A stretch of DNA of 64,000 bases from Atopsyche davidsoni (GCA_022113835.1 JAILWY010000021.1:11408001-11472000); one strand, 5' to 3'; shown: positions 33,650-46,845, counted from the first letter of the stretch. Notes: generated by a model not told the origin, from the sequence alone. Translations and numbers: made by a program.

Positions 33650-36479
33650 TTTAGAAATTTAAGAGCGTAGAGCAGACTCTACTCTCCTCTACTCTTTTTT
33701 CAACTGATTCAATGTTATCTAATTACTTTTCAAGCAAGTTACATGACCCAAAGACATCTTAATAACAAAATTAATGATTTCCAGTATCATTTGATTGGCT
33801 CCATTCCTTAAGTCCTTGAAAGTCAGATATTGTCATCTTGCTGGTATTTAATGTACTCAAAATTAATTTTAAAAAATTAAAGAAATTGATAAAGTAAAGG
33901 AATTCTGCCAAGATTCATTCAGTTTAAAAGGATAGTGAAGACTGACTTGCAACATTTGTCTAGCTTTTTCGCGAACTGAATACTATTATAAAGTCTTTGT
34001 TTTCGATATGAAGAGATGGACATTTGCTTACCACTTTTTTTAATACAATTTCAACCTTTACTCGTATATTTTGTGTATTTAAGAAAACATCAATATTTTT
34101 TTAAGATTAAGTGTTATTTTTATTACGCCTAATGTTGTACAAGCATATAAAGATTTTTTTTATAAATAGTAGATTGACTCCGCATCGATTGTGGATTCCA
34201 CAATCGTTTCTTGGATCTTGCCAATTATTATTGCTCTAAACTTTGAAATTCGACGTTACATACGTTATGTATTAGAATAAGTGGCACGCCATGCCGAGAT
34301 TAAAGCCAATTAAAGGCGGGGGTTGTAAAACTTTGCCAGCAAACTACGCCACTGGAAACGAAGAGGCCTATTTTTGAACAATTTCAAAAATAATGATGGA
34401 AGTTCACCCTGTGAACTAATTCTGATTATTAATCCAAAACCATACAATTTTCAGTGCTCAAAATGTTTTCTTTTGGTTACTTAGTGTTTAGAAAAAAAAC
34501 GGAAAAATGAGGTGAATGGCTTATTTATCAATGTGAAGCTTTACTGTTATTTTTTTACAGTTATGGTCGCTTAATAAGGACGCTAATAGCATCGGTTGGT
34601 TGCGTTGAGACGAGTGTAGACCGCTTTCAGTATCATCCCCGCAGGCTTCTCTATCGAGAGGGTGTTTGCTCAGATGACTGGAATTCTTGCAAATTGAATG
34701 TAACTGACGTTCGCTGTGACGCTTTAGTAAGAGTTTTGATATTTACCTGTTTATTTAGCAAATATGTGCCAAAGAGACGTGAGTGCTATCGTTAGACGTA
34801 TTTGAATATATTCTAATATTTACTCTGAATTAGGCATCCATTACGTACTCCACTGCAAAGCACTAGACTTGTCTAATTTTATGTTCTGAAATTATAAATA
34901 CGTTTGATAATACTTGGCATTCCCTGATGAAAGCCAAATCGCTGTAATTGAAGTGAAAATTTGGTTTAATTATTCACATTAGTGCTGCAGTATAGATCAT
35001 ATACAAATAAGTAGTTTTAATGCGTGAGACATCCGATACCAGAGAATTTAAACTTGAAGCCTAAAATAATATGCATTGTATAAGTTGTACTTTATAAGTA
35101 TAGTGTCAATTACAGCCTTATCCGAATCACCTCATTTGCAACATTTTAATTTAATATGCTGAAAATCAAAAACATGTTGGCTTAAAAAGCCATTTTTCCT
35201 AGAACACTAAATTATATACCAATTAAAACAAAATATTTATAACTTTTTCATACCCGGGCATAAAAATTATACCTTGAGTTTGGTATTTACAGTTATTATG
35301 GACAAGGTGTTTATAAATAAATAAAGACTACCAATTCGTCGAAACCACAAAAATATTGGTATGACTTGCGTATTTACCATTACAATTGAAAATAATATTC
35401 GTAACTAAAATCTTTAACTGTATTATATTAAGTATCATTTATTATGGTTTACATTAACTAAAAAAATAACAAAAACAAAGATAAATCAAATAAAAATATA
35501 TTTCTCTTAAATTTTGAGTGTCAATTTTTTATTTGTACATGTATATGCTTTATCACTTATTAATCGCTGTGACCTTTTGTCGAATAATTCTCAAACGTAT
35601 CCACATTGTTTTCCTTTAACCAATCATGCAAAAAATACATTAGCTGACCGAGTTTTATGCCCACATACGTTTTGTATCCGTATTATAAATGTAGCTCAAA
35701 AGTCACGACATCATTTTGATTTTTTCAATATTTATTAAAAAAATATATTATTTTTAAAAATATGCCATTATATAAAAAACCACTTCCTTTCAATAAATAA
35801 AAAATAGATTTTTTTAAAGCATTACTCCATACCAAAAAGACTCCTTAAATAAGCGACCTTAGAAATTACCTTAATTCAGTTTTCCCTAAAACGTGGATTT
35901 ATATATAAACATATTTTTTAATTTTAATAAAAAAATAATTAAATACTTCTTAACAGTTTAAAAGCTACTTTATTATAAATGGAGGTGATTTTAGTGATAA
36001 TAGCACGGAGCCCGCCAAGGCGCCGTATCTGCGTTGTTTGCCGAGGGTAATTAGTAAAGCCTTCGAAAAATCCGCTTATAAAGTCAGCAGGAATTCTTAA
36101 GCAGCTGCTTGCTTTTTTATTCAAATAAGTTTCAATATATCGCTAGCGAAGCGAGAATCCGCTCTTCTCGCTTATTATGGATTTTTTCCACATTGAGCGT
36201 ATTTTTTGGATATCTATAGGTGATCACGGGGCGGACTTTATGGAGTGCCGCACAAACAATTTTGGAAGATTAATGTGAGTTTTAAGATCTTCAGACACAT
36301 AATTATGAATATATAAAAGTTGTCGTACGACATATTTCTTATGCTTACAATTAATTAAATTTTGAAAAAGAATTTTATATTGAAATTTTGAATGTGTTTG
36401 CTTAACATTGTTGTAAAAATAAAATTTGTAAAAAAATTACAACACGTATTTAGTAAAATATTTTAAAGCAGCATATTAA
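33650..36479. other. AT-rich non-coding stretch
   Basis: No supported gene. It contains a perfect 21-nt palindrome at 34186-34206. About 34560-34720 and 35980-36110 are less AT-rich. Short frames have no recognisable domains. Confidence 0.35.
34186..34206. repeat. Perfect short palindrome
   Basis: CGATTGTGGA, a central T, then TCCACAATCG: perfect 10-bp arms. It could form a small hairpin. No role assigned. Confidence 0.8.
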
Positions 36480-36702
36480 ATCTTGTTGAGGGACAAGGCA
36501 TTTGATTGGTGAAGATCTTCATTTTAAGTTTATATATTTTTTGCATGACTAGTTTCAACCAAATAGACTAGGTCATCATCGGATGCATAACTAAACTGAT
36601 GAGTTATGCATCCGATGATGACCTAGTCTATTTGGTCAAAACTTGTCATACAAAAAAAAAAAAAAATATATATATATATACAAAGTTACTTTTATCATTA
36701 TA
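36480..36702. mobile_element. Fold-back element with inactivated hammerhead pair
   Basis: Inverted arms of about 50 bp (36542-36591 and 36601-36651) carry a hammerhead motif each. The minus-strand copy (36542-36587) has stem I TGCAT/ATGCA, stem II GACC/GGTT, GAAA, stem III CTAG and UC, but U4 of the core is C (CCGATGA). The plus-strand copy (36607-36651) also has CCGATGA, has lost G12 (GGTCAAAAC) and has CTTG for stem III. The left flank TCTTGTTGAGGGACAAGG and right end ACTTTTATCATTATA match the other two elements. Sub-terminal sequence of the left arm is deleted relative to them. Confidence 0.85.
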
Positions 36703-36885
36703 ATAATTTCAAATGTTTGTATTCGTATTTCTGTTTCATGCATTTTCTATCAGTTTTCTTTTAATCATACTTCATACTGAAATTCGAAAACATTTACAAC
36801 GTCCGACCGAAAATCGATGGTGCTGCAAGTTTAGTTTTCTATAAATAAAAACAAACTGATAAACCGAAACTTTGGCAAAGTTTAA

Positions 36886-37200
36886 ATGAGCTTGCATTGC
36901 GGCGGCCACGAGCCTTCCTTATCGGATCCGAGGCGGCGCACGCCCCTGCAATTTCGTGCGGAGCCTCGCCCCTCCTGGCGCGGCGGGGGTTGGTCGCCGA
37001 CTGGCTGCCTGAAATGCCGAGAGGAGGCTTTATACTTCCCCGGCACTGGCGGCATCTCCCTCTTTAGTCCGCCGGCCCTCTCGCCTGCATGTTCAATGTT
37101 TCAATTTTGCAGCGCCGTAGACTTGTCAAGTCGTGCGCCGGGTGAGTCGGGGCGGATTATATTGCAAGGAGGGGTTGAAATAAGAACTCGCACACGATAA
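36886..37200 (+). other. GC-rich open stretch of unknown nature
   Basis: A 104-codon frame in a sharply GC-rich patch (GGCGCGGCGGGGGTTGG near 36976). No domain, repeat or transposon motif is recognised. GC content alone can keep a frame open, so I do not call a gene. Confidence 0.12.
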
Positions 37201-37284
37201 GGCACGCTAATGCATTTAGCCGATCTGTTTGCAGACATGTGATTTGTCTGCCGGCTGAACGGGAATCGGATATTTCAGTTTCTT

Positions 37285-37945
37285 TTGAATGCTGATTAAG
37301 TACATTTTTTTAAATATTGAAAATTGATTAAGGGTCTAGGTCCCGTAATCGAGTTTTTTTGATCATTTTCGAATCCGTTTTGCAAAAAATTGACTGCACC
37401 AATAAAAAAAGTTTGATACATCCCTTTTTCCGAATAAAATATATTTTTATTTCTTATAAATTTACTATCAATATGATAAATATATGTTTTTCCGATTGAA
37501 GTGTAGGAATTTGGCGATTCGTCATGTCCCTTTTCCGAGAGTCCTTAACGTTGAAAAGTCTTTTTCAATTGGAATTAAAAAATTGAATATTAACCCTAGG
37601 CGATATATTATTTTAAAAATTAAAAAAAAAAAATCTTTGACAAACTTTGGTTTTGAAAAGTCGTCGTTTTATCCAATTTTTCAACATCTTCAAGATTTTA
37701 TTTTAGCCTGAAAATGGACGTCAATTAAATAATAAAAAATAGATAAATATAACTTATAGTTTTTTCAATACTCTGTAAAAAAATCAATAGAAAAATAAAG
37801 TGACAATTAAATTAATTAAATGACACGATTTCGCCAGGTAATGGTGTCCGGTTGGACACCAGAGGCAATTAAAAGGCTAGAAGCAACTGCTTTAAAGAAA
37901 CTCTCAGAAAAATATAATTATCTAATATCATATTGAAAAAATGTT
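37285..37945. mobile_element. Probable tRNA-SINE-family relative without tRNA core
   Basis: The left end GATTAAGTACATTTTTTTAA and, 600 bp later, AAAGAAACTCTCAGAAAAATATAA followed by TTGAAAAAATG match the arms of the fold-back SINE elements. The downstream ACTTCCTGTGAGACGGTCTT matches sequence following the 6.4-6.8 kb copy. The interior has no tRNA-like region but contains a small inverted repeat GGTGTCC/GGACACC near 37844-37861. Confidence 0.5.
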
Positions 37946-38159
37946 CTAAATCAATTAAACCTGTATACGAAAAATCGTACTTCCTGTGAGACGGTCTTCA
38001 CAAAAATGAATAATTTATCTTTTAAATACATTGTTTTTGGCGTAATTATACTTTTAGCATCCGTTCTCTTGTAACATTCAATTCTTTGTAACTTTACTCT
38101 AATCCAAAAACCATTACATGTATTTGCTATTTATAGTATGTTAAAAAAAATTATAATAA

Positions 38160-38598
38160 AATAAAATCATTTTGTTTTGGGCCATACGAAAAGTTAATGG
38201 AGGTCTACGAAAGTGAATCTAAGGGCATCACAAAAATTTAGGCTTTATGCGTAAATATCATTTTGTTCCTTAAACGAATTACACAAAATTATAATATGTA
38301 CATACTAATTTCTTAAAATATACAAATACATTGTTTAAGTACAATATTTATTAATTAATAAGATTACCTATGCGAACTGTGATCGCACCGGTTGTATTTA
38401 AACTACTTATCTTATATAACACTTAACCAGTACTAATTCAGTAAATCCTATAAAACTTAAAATCTCTATGTCGTCTGTCAAAAATATGTTTGATATTGAA
38501 GAGTTTATAACAATTCTGTGAAAAACAAGCAGGGGGTATACGAAAAACAGAAAAAATTGTTACGGGATCTACGTGACAAAAAAGGTTGGGCACCTCTA
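38160..38598. mobile_element. hAT-like element relic, right end only
   Basis: The right end reads GTGACAAAAAAGGTTGGGCACCTCTA. Its reverse complement, TAGAGGTGCCCAACCTTTTT, has the form of a hAT terminus. Upstream text (GGAGGTCTACGAAAGTGAAT) is of the type found near such ends. I could not find the left terminus or a target duplication. Confidence 0.45.
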
Positions 38599-38599
38599 T

Positions 38600-40540
38600 C
38601 TTTGAAAAATGAATGAATAATTGCTAAGAATTAATAGCATGTTATTTAAATTGAATAAAAAAGCTATCACATAATGCTGTACGAAAACATTATAAACCTT
38701 ATAAAATAAGTAAACCTATATAAAATTTATAATTCTAGGTTTTAACTGATTACTGATTACTTTTACATTAAACATGTTGTATCTTTTGTAATCAATTTTA
38801 TACCCCAATTTTATAATACTTTTCTTGTTGCTTAAGAAAAGGATTTAAGTTTTGAAATTTAATAATTTATTAAAAAAAAAATCCTGGTTGCGTTATGAAA
38901 AGCAATTTGCTTAATCGGCGTTCCTCTGATCAATTTTAATTAAAGAAAGTCATCATATTGTCATTACCTAATTTCAATCACGCCATAATAGCAGGCAATT
39001 CCCTAATCACTTAATAATCCACGAGCCGCAGTGGAAAACACATTTAGCAACTTCGAAAAATGACTCGCATTCCTCGCCTACCTACGCAATTATCAAATGA
39101 GATATTTCGACTAACTTGTGCAAACTAAAAAAGTAATAATTTCATCATTGGACTTTGTATCATTGTTTTCATTTGACTTGCGTCAGTATTTTGATCGATT
39201 TTAAAAATGCATGTGTTGTTGTGCTGAGACTATTTATATATCTAAAAACACTTTAGTTTTTTGATGAAAGATATCATAATATCAAACAGCGTGCTTCTAT
39301 TAACTACATTGTATATAATATAAAACAACATATATATCACTTATACTAATCAGGCAAGAACATCCAAGAAATTTGATAAATCGTAGATCTCTTTATTTGA
39401 GTAGAGATTTTCTATTTACATTATTGAATCAATTTAAATATTATATGACCTTGAAAATATATTTTACTTTTTACGGGAATGACGTATTTAAAAGAACTTG
39501 TATACGTAATAAATAAACTTTTGTCTTTGAGTTTCCATTCATTGAGGCTTTCACGGGTACGCTAGAAATGTAACCCACCGTTAGAAAGGAACTAATAATC
39601 ATGTAAAGAAACTACCCCTTGGAATATTTGACCATAGAAATGCTAATCACTGTGGTCACTCAGAACTTTGAAAACTAATACGGTCAGAGGGTATATTTAT
39701 AATGCTTTCGTAGGGGGTTGTTTTTGTGGTAATTATAGAAGCTTTTATTTTGAATGGTTTTAGATTGGGGATTTTCTGTTGAGCTTATTTAATCGAGGCA
39801 CTAAGAGCGCTATTTTCATAGCCTTTATAATGAGGGGTCATATTTTTCTAGGGTATTTATGTAAATATTCTCGGCGAATGTAATGTGCTCGGGGGTAATA
39901 TTTTAAGAAAAACAAAGTTGTAATTAAGTTTTTTGTGTGCCCGGATTGCTTCAGATAGTTTATCGGATACTGTTCAGACATCTAGAATTAATTTTCAGAC
40001 AATCGTCTGGTAACCTTTGGAGTAAACTCGAAAAATACTACGCAGAGCATTACCATCTGCATAATACCCCCTAATAATATGTAATTATTTCAGTTATCAT
40101 TTTATTACTTAGCTCGCTATAAAAATAATATAACGTCTTTATAATTATCGTCTTATGTAAGAAGCAAAAATTAATTATTAATCAGTCTTAATATTTCTTA
40201 GCTTAATTGTTAGCTTTTTGTTTCATTATAATACCGTTTACTACTTATCAAGAGATCAGTAGTTTAATCCCCGCCATGAAATGTTTATATAAACTAATAT
40301 TTTCAGGTTCACGCTTGGTTCAGTTTAATCGAATCAGATTAGTATTGACATTTCTGACTGCATTTAGCTAAAACAGTTTGTTTGTTCCGTTGGTAGAGTT
40401 TATTTTTGCTTGAGTTGCATAGTCTACAGGACACTTCCTAGCTCGGTCTCCCTGGCAATTTTTTTTTTTTATATTTGGTCTATTCCTTAAAAACCGGAAT
40501 TTTTTGAGGAAATTTGAGCGTTTTTATATGAAAATCTTGT
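38600..40540. other. AT-rich non-coding stretch
   Basis: No supported gene, RNA or bounded repeat. Confidence 0.4.
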
Positions 40541-40544
40541 ACAA

Positions 40545-41380
40545 TTCTGTTGTAGTCCATTGAAAGTTACAATATTTCCCCTTCTTTTTGGCAATTTGTG
40601 GATGTCATCCCAAAAAAACTTGTTTTGAAAAAAAGTCATGTTTTGAACCAAAGAACGAATTAACCTAATTTTTGATGCCTTGGACTGAAGTTAAGTGTAT
40701 TCCAGAAAATCCATTCTGCATCGATAAAAAAGGTAGTCAGAAGGCACTAAGTCTGGACTATATAGCGGGTGGGCAGAACTTTCCATCCGCTATTTTCCAA
40801 ATAGTTTTTAATGGGTTGAGCAACATGTGGACGAGCATTGTCATGTTGGAAAATCAATGTCTCGTGTCTGGTCTCCCATTTTGGCCATTTTTCCTTCAAT
40901 GCTCTCTTTTACCGAATCAGTTATTGTTGGTACACCTCTACAGTAATGGTTTTAAAACCTCATAATACACAACTCCCTTCTGATCCCTGCAAATACAGAC
41001 TCTCGGGTTCAACTCGTATGGCATCCAATTGCCTTGCTTCTGGATAAATCCCAATGCTTTTAAGTGATTGGAAATGGCTGTTTGAGTCAGGTCTTATGAT
41101 TCCGCAAGCTCTTTTTGTGTTTGACGCGAGTTTTAATTAAGTAACGCTTCCAATTCTTTATCTTCAAACTTCTTCAGCAGTACAGGCCGTTTTTGTCTTT
41201 GATGTCAAAATCGCCACTTTTAAAGCATTAAAACCTGTAAAAAACACTGTGTTTTCGCAAGAACATGTTTATCATACAATCCCATGAGCAAACGATGACT
41301 TTCGGCTGCAGTTTTCTTAGCAAAAAAGTGACTTTTTCCGTGATTGAAAAAAATATGATGCGCACAAGCAAATCAAACAT
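40545..41380 (-). pseudogene. mariner (DD34D) transposase pseudogene
   Basis: Most of a mariner transposase can be followed on the minus strand through several frames and stops. In order: KKTAAESHRLLMGLYDKHVL (helix-turn-helix start, about 41327-41268), KKFEDKELEALLN, LTQTAISNHLKALGFIQKQG, then NWMPYEL. The catalytic region follows: QHDNARPHVAQPIKNYLENS with the second aspartate (about 40850), then after a frameshift YSPDLVPSDYLF with the third. SMQNGFSGIHLTSVQ and the C-terminal WDDIHKLPKRRGN end it. A full-length mariner protein is about 345 residues, so most of the gene is represented, but at least four stops or shifts disable it. Terminal inverted repeats were not identified. It is unrelated in detail to the mariner-type derivatives elsewhere in the window. 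Confidence 0.88.
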
Positions 41381-41384
41381 TGTT

Positions 41385-42085
41385 GACTGATTTTGACAGT
41401 TTGTTAATAGAGCTTCAAAATGACACATATATCAATGATTTGCTACAGCGCATACAAAAGTGTTGGCATTTAGTGTCATATTCCGGTTTCTACCTATTAA
41501 TTTTTTTAAAATTTTTCAATATCATAGTCATAAGCTATTTGCAAAACTGCCAAAACCGCTCAGCTAATTTTGAATCACAGTTTTGGTTTTCGGTGAAGGT
41601 TTCAGCGTGGCTGCAGTTGATTTTGATAGCTTATGAATAGAGCTTCAAAATGACACGTATATCAATGATTTGCTAGAGCGCATACAGAAGTGTTAAATTC
41701 AGGTTTTTAAGTTATAGACCTATTAATTATTTTTTAATTTTTCAATATCATAGCCATTAAGCTATTTGCACTGCCAAAACCGCTGAGCAAATTTAAATCA
41801 CAGTTTTGGTTTTCGGCAAAGGTTTTGGCGCGGCTGCAGTTGATTTTGTCAGCTTTTGAATAGAGCTTCAAAATGACACGTATATCAATGATTTGCTACA
41901 GCACATACATAAGTGTTAAATTCAAGTTTTCAAGTTATAGACCTAATAATTTTTTTTTTGATTTTTCAATATCATAGCCACTAAGCTATGTGCACTGCCA
42001 AAACCGCTGAGTTAATTTTGAATCACAGTTTTGGTTTTCGGCGAAGGTTTCGGCGCGGCTGCAGCTGATTTTGACGCTTCGTAAT
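41385..42085 (+). repeat. ~225-bp tandem repeat, three units
   Basis: AGCTTCAAAATGACAC begins units at 41411, 41641 and 41864 (spacings 230 and 223 bp). Shared blocks are TATATCAATGATTTGCTA, TTTTTCAATATCATAG, CACAGTTTTGGTTTTCGG and GCGGCTGCAGTTGATTTTG. Units two and three are most alike. The array abuts the start side of the mariner pseudogene. Confidence 0.9.
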
Positions 42086-42450
42086 TGCCGCGCTCTCGTG
42101 CGTGCGCTGCGTTGGAAGTTTGTTTCTATAAATACATTGCATCACGCTTTCTAATATCAAGACCGATTCTGAAAACCAGTACCGCCATCACGCACCGCCG
42201 CTGCTGGAATCGCGTGATTCCCTCCACGCACGCGCAGCACGACCGTGCCTAGCACCCGAACAAGTGATGCTCTACTTCGGACCCCGAGATTGACTCCTGA
42301 AAACTACTTCGACCGACCTCAGAGAGCCCGAGAAAGCACACCGGATACTTTTCGATTCGATGCAGAATTAACGATTCGGTGTGATTGTTTTCACGGGACG
42401 AATGCGGTTAAGCAAAAGCGGTGGCATGTTCTAGAATTTTCTAACGTTGT
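42086..42450. other. GC-rich patch with a TATA-like box
   Basis: GC-rich segments flank TTTCTATAAATACATTGC (about 42122-42139). The 69-codon frame at 42245-42454 has no recognisable domain. A promoter is conceivable but unsupported by a gene. Confidence 0.2.
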
Positions 42451-42461
42451 ATAACTTTTAA

Positions 42462-42593
42462 CACGTTGAATGCCAACTACGAAGTAACTCGTAGATTGCG
42501 TTCTTTTCTAGGACGCAAACTACGAGTTATCTCGTCCTTGTTTAATTTTCATTTAAAGGCAGATTCATGAAAATCGCCGTGGCAGTCAACGTG
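42462..42593. mobile_element. piggyBac-like MITE, 132 bp
   Basis: TTAA lies on both sides (42458-42461 and 42594-42597). The termini are CACGTTGAATGCCAAC and GTGGCAGTCAACGTG, a 15-bp inverted repeat with one mismatch. An inner hairpin pairs GAAGTAACTCGTAG with CTACGAGTTATCTCG. The TTAA duplication and CAC-type terminus with sub-terminal palindrome fit the piggyBac superfamily. No coding capacity. Confidence 0.85.
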
Positions 42594-42599
42594 TTAAAC

Positions 42600-45500
42600 G
42601 AATACGCACTGAACGCGAGTGGCGAAAATACTACAACATTGTGTACATGTAGGTGATATCATTTGAGTTGATTAAACATCAATGACGTGATTTATTACAA
42701 TATATAACTGAAAGTGAACGTAAATTATTCTGATATCGCACTCTGAAATCATCAAACTGGATATTACACTGTTATTTATCGCATAATTGATAGGTGATAA
42801 GGAATCTACGCAAATACAAAGCAATTAGCTTTTTAATCGAATGTGACTATTTACATATTCGTCTGGAGAGCAATAAACCATGCAAAATATTAAGAAATCC
42901 CTCGTCGATCGAGTGACGATAAGATATACACCCGCAGAATAATTGACGTAATTTCATATTAAATGTTTTATATAGCCTGTTAGAATAAAAAAAACGCTGA
43001 AACGGTTTCCTCGTGTCGTAAAAAGCTCCTTCGTTTTTATTTAATGACGTTATAGGGAGGTCCGCCTGCGCAGTTCGCCATCGCCGAGTCTACCAGAACC
43101 GAAAATTGGCATATCGCATGTTGAGCAATCTAAAATCGAAAGCGACTGGAGTAATGTAATCTCTACACAAGTCATATATGACAAAGTTATACGAAACGTG
43201 AAGCTAATATTTCATACTCCTATCTCGGATATAAATGTATCAAATCAGCCTTTCAAATATATGATGTTTCAGTTTTATATTTCTATTAAAATCGTATTAG
43301 CCGGTCTGCGGAGAAGTCGTTTGCAAAACAACTAAGTTACATTGTCATTAAGAACATCTACTGAAATTTACTAATCAATCTTCAAATTATCCAATTTTAT
43401 ATGATAATTATTTTATGAAAAAAATTGTACTTAAAACATTCAAATTTTTAGACTAAAACTATGATAAAGAGAATAAATCATACAAACAATGTATAGACGC
43501 TCCATTACATTTGTATTAATTCAAGTTTTATAAAATACACGCGATTGAGTTAACTATACCATAACTTTTACACTTGTGAAAATGAAAAAAATAAGCATTA
43601 ATATTCTCCGATTCTTTATTACGAATAAGCAAAGCTTTGTTCACTCCATTAAGTTTGGTTTGTACTGAATTTCAGTACTGAAAAAAGAGGGTGATTATAG
43701 TCACGATGTTGCATTGCAAAATACAATAATTTGTGTACTGATGGCAATGGCTGTAAGAAAAATTCCCCTTACAGTTCATAAATAATACTCACAAGTAATA
43801 AAAATGAGCCGAGGAATAATTCTTCAATCTAAAAATACCGCCATACGCCAAGAAGAGAAAAAAATGTTCCAGTTACGTGGAATACACTTTGACGTCTTAT
43901 TGCAAACTTTAATGTACTACGGTTTTCAGAAAGAAATATGTGATTCAACATTAAATAAATTACCAATGAATCTGTTTAATTTTTGATGTTCCCAGTTTTT
44001 GTTTTTTCATTAGTTTTGTATGTTAAAAATTGAAAAAAAAGATGCTTTAAATTATTTGCATGGCAACTGCCAAATGTTGATTTATTTAAACCTTTTCGAT
44101 ATTGGCAGAAAAATATATTATAAACTAGCTCTTAGATTTACAAGGTCTTTCTTACTTTACTAGTTGTCATGAAAATTTTGTCTTAATTGAAATATAATAC
44201 TATTTAAAAAACCTTATTAAGTTATTATATAACCTTAATGATTTCTTGAATTTGATTTTAACAAAACTTAGAAGTTTGTCATACTTGAGTATTTAAGTAC
44301 ATATATATAAATCTTACAATATTAAATACAGTACCAAAAAAAAGAAAAAACGAAGTTTCATACATTTAATATCAATTTCAATTTTAAGATTTGTGGTTGG
44401 TAATTGAATTCATAATGTGGATTGTACAAATGAAGTAAGAATAAATGTGTGCCGTAGCTATTGAACAATCATAACAGTTTAAAGTATATTGGATGCCATT
44501 AAAAATCAAAATAACAAAATGTTCAAGCATGCAAAAGTATTCACAGGAATTATCGCAGTAGAAAATTTCTTAAAATTAAGAAATTACTAAATACGTAACA
44601 ACCGGTATTTTTTATGGTAAATTTGTGATAAGTTTAAAAGTCAGATCCTATTTGTTTTTGGCTACTGATAATTGAATATTATATTACAATGAATATATAA
44701 TTCTTACATAATATAAAGAGCTGCTGGAATATGTTCTTCGTAGTCCTTATACGTCTTCGGCCGGGTCTAAGGTGAGGACCAAAGACCGAGAATCCGGACA
44801 ACTGCCTAGCGAGCTTCAAATATTAAATATATTATCTTTCTGCAATTTACTGGCTTATTTTGTAATACTCCATATTTAAACAGCAAACATGAACAGCGTA
44901 TGGACTAGGAGATTTGATCAAAATCACATTATAACGTGGAAAAGACATGATAAGTGTTATTAAACATTATGACTTCTAATACTTGTACTGATTGAGTTTG
45001 ACTAATTCTACAATCCTTCTTTTAATTGATATATAGTTAAAACCTGTTTTTGTATATAATTTATTAATTTGAATAATATGTCCAATTTAGACGTTGTTGC
45101 TATAAAAAAAGGTGAAATGTACATCTGTACAATTGTTTTCATAGCGGAGTCTGTTTTCTGAAAAAGATTAAACAGACGACTCATTGAAATGCTTTGTCTG
45201 CCACAGGAGGAACTGTAAATTGAAAATTATGTTCAGTGCTATTTCTTCGGCTGTAGTATGAAATCATGTTTTTGTTTTCTCGTTTTCAGATTACTTTGAA
45301 ATACGGCGCCATAAAGCCTCGATTGCAATTTTTATCGCTTATTCTTGTTTACGCAATTTAAGAGGAGTATTTTTTTAAAAGCTCTCTGTGCTGATTGTAA
45401 TGAACGTCTCTGAACGCAAACGTAATTGGATTTAACCGAAAAGTCTTATACCACTAGCGGGAGATAAAATTAATAGTGTTTGTAAATAAGCAAGAAATAT

Positions 45501-46715
45501 AAGGTTTTTTAATTTGATAACATTTGCCTCCAACCTGAAAAAAATTAAACGTTTTCAAGGTTAAAATATTAAACGACTTTCATACCTAAGAATCTAAGTT
45601 CATTAAATAAAAAGAACCATATATTTTAAATTTTTTAAATGCGACTATCCGTATTTGAACCCACAGTTTGCAAGTAAACGTGTTATCAAGACATCAAGAA
45701 CGAAGATTTTCCTTTATTATATAAGTGTATTATTAGACATATCTTTAAAAAAATAAACTCAGATATATTGAAACATCAAATTCGAAATACTGTATCTTAA
45801 AAAACCTTGAAATAGTGTGACTTATTATCTCAAAAACACATATAAATGTTAATTAAAAAAAATAATAATATTTAAAATATTATGAATAGAAAGTATGATA
45901 TTTATATTAGTGACCGTTTTTTTTATGTTTAAGGGCTTCTATAGGCTAGTCTATTGTCCTTGCCTTAAGAAGCCTTTGAAAAGGGAAAGCGCTTATAATC
46001 AAAAATGATCTTAAACTCTTTCACATTTGATGTCAGAATATGAGTGTTGAAAAAGTCTGTCGTGGATAGCAATAATAAAATTATAAAGTTTTATCTTTAT
46101 AAAAATTTTAATTCAATCTAAAAAAGTTATGTTACATATTTTAAATAGGTAACAAGTAACCGAGAAGTTACTCGCTCCAAATTCAACAAACTGAAACGCA
46201 AAACAAATGGAAATTTAGCGCTGAAAAGTTTGTTCCCGCGAGAGCTAATGCGTTCAGGCGTAATTATATAGGTATGTTGTGTTATTAATAATGAGTGTTA
46301 GTTATGCTTAGTGTTACTAAAGCCAGAGTTTTAAAATGATAATATCACGGAGGACGATAAAACAAATGTCCTTTATTAATTTGGTTCAGAGCCAAAATTT
46401 TAATTTATCACTTTTACGATTGTACTGGGAGCAGATACGCAGGAATTATTTTTAATGTAATTATTAAATTAACTATTATAACCTACTATTATCTTTCTGT
46501 GTTACTGAAGCATTTGTGTTTTTAAATTTATAAAATTATCAATTTACCGAAAACTACACTATACAATTCAACCTGGGTCCGTTGTTTCATTTCAAATGCA
46601 TATTATTCACAAATTATCAAATATTTTATAAAAATCATCAAAAAAACTTGTTAAGATAAAGCCAGTTTGTATTGGTATATTTGTATTATTTTTTTTATTT
46701 CCCCAACCGATGTTA
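42600..46715. other. Long AT-rich non-coding stretch
   Basis: No supported gene. Less AT-rich patches lie at 43060-43110 and 44710-44815. Frames such as 43804-43986 have no recognisable domain. Confidence 0.35.
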
Positions 46716-46734
46716 TACAATGTTAGACAATGTC

Positions 46735-46840
46735 ACTTAGTTTGATAATGCCTACGTGAAAGGTTATTTAATAATATTAAAATGGAATTCCACCAAGTAC
46801 TCCCTGTTAAAAATATTGATTACTTAAATTACTTAATAAA
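46735..46840 (+). repeat. CCGG-family copy lacking the GAAACCGG box
   Basis: AGTTTGATAATGCCTACGTG and AAAGGTT are present, then the sequence jumps to AATATTAAAATGGAATTCC and CCAAGTACTCCCTG. The GAAA and stem III part is deleted, so it cannot be a ribozyme. Confidence 0.65.
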
Positions 46841-46845
46841 TTTTT

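Noticed and set aside
34924..34960. CTGATGAAAGCC as a hammerhead core.
   Set aside because: No compatible stem II, GAAA or palindromic stem III can be drawn.
36595..36601. CTGATGAG at the centre of the 36.5-kb element as another ribozyme core.
   Set aside because: No stem II, GAAA or cleavage site follows at a suitable distance. It is part of the loop between the two inverted motifs.
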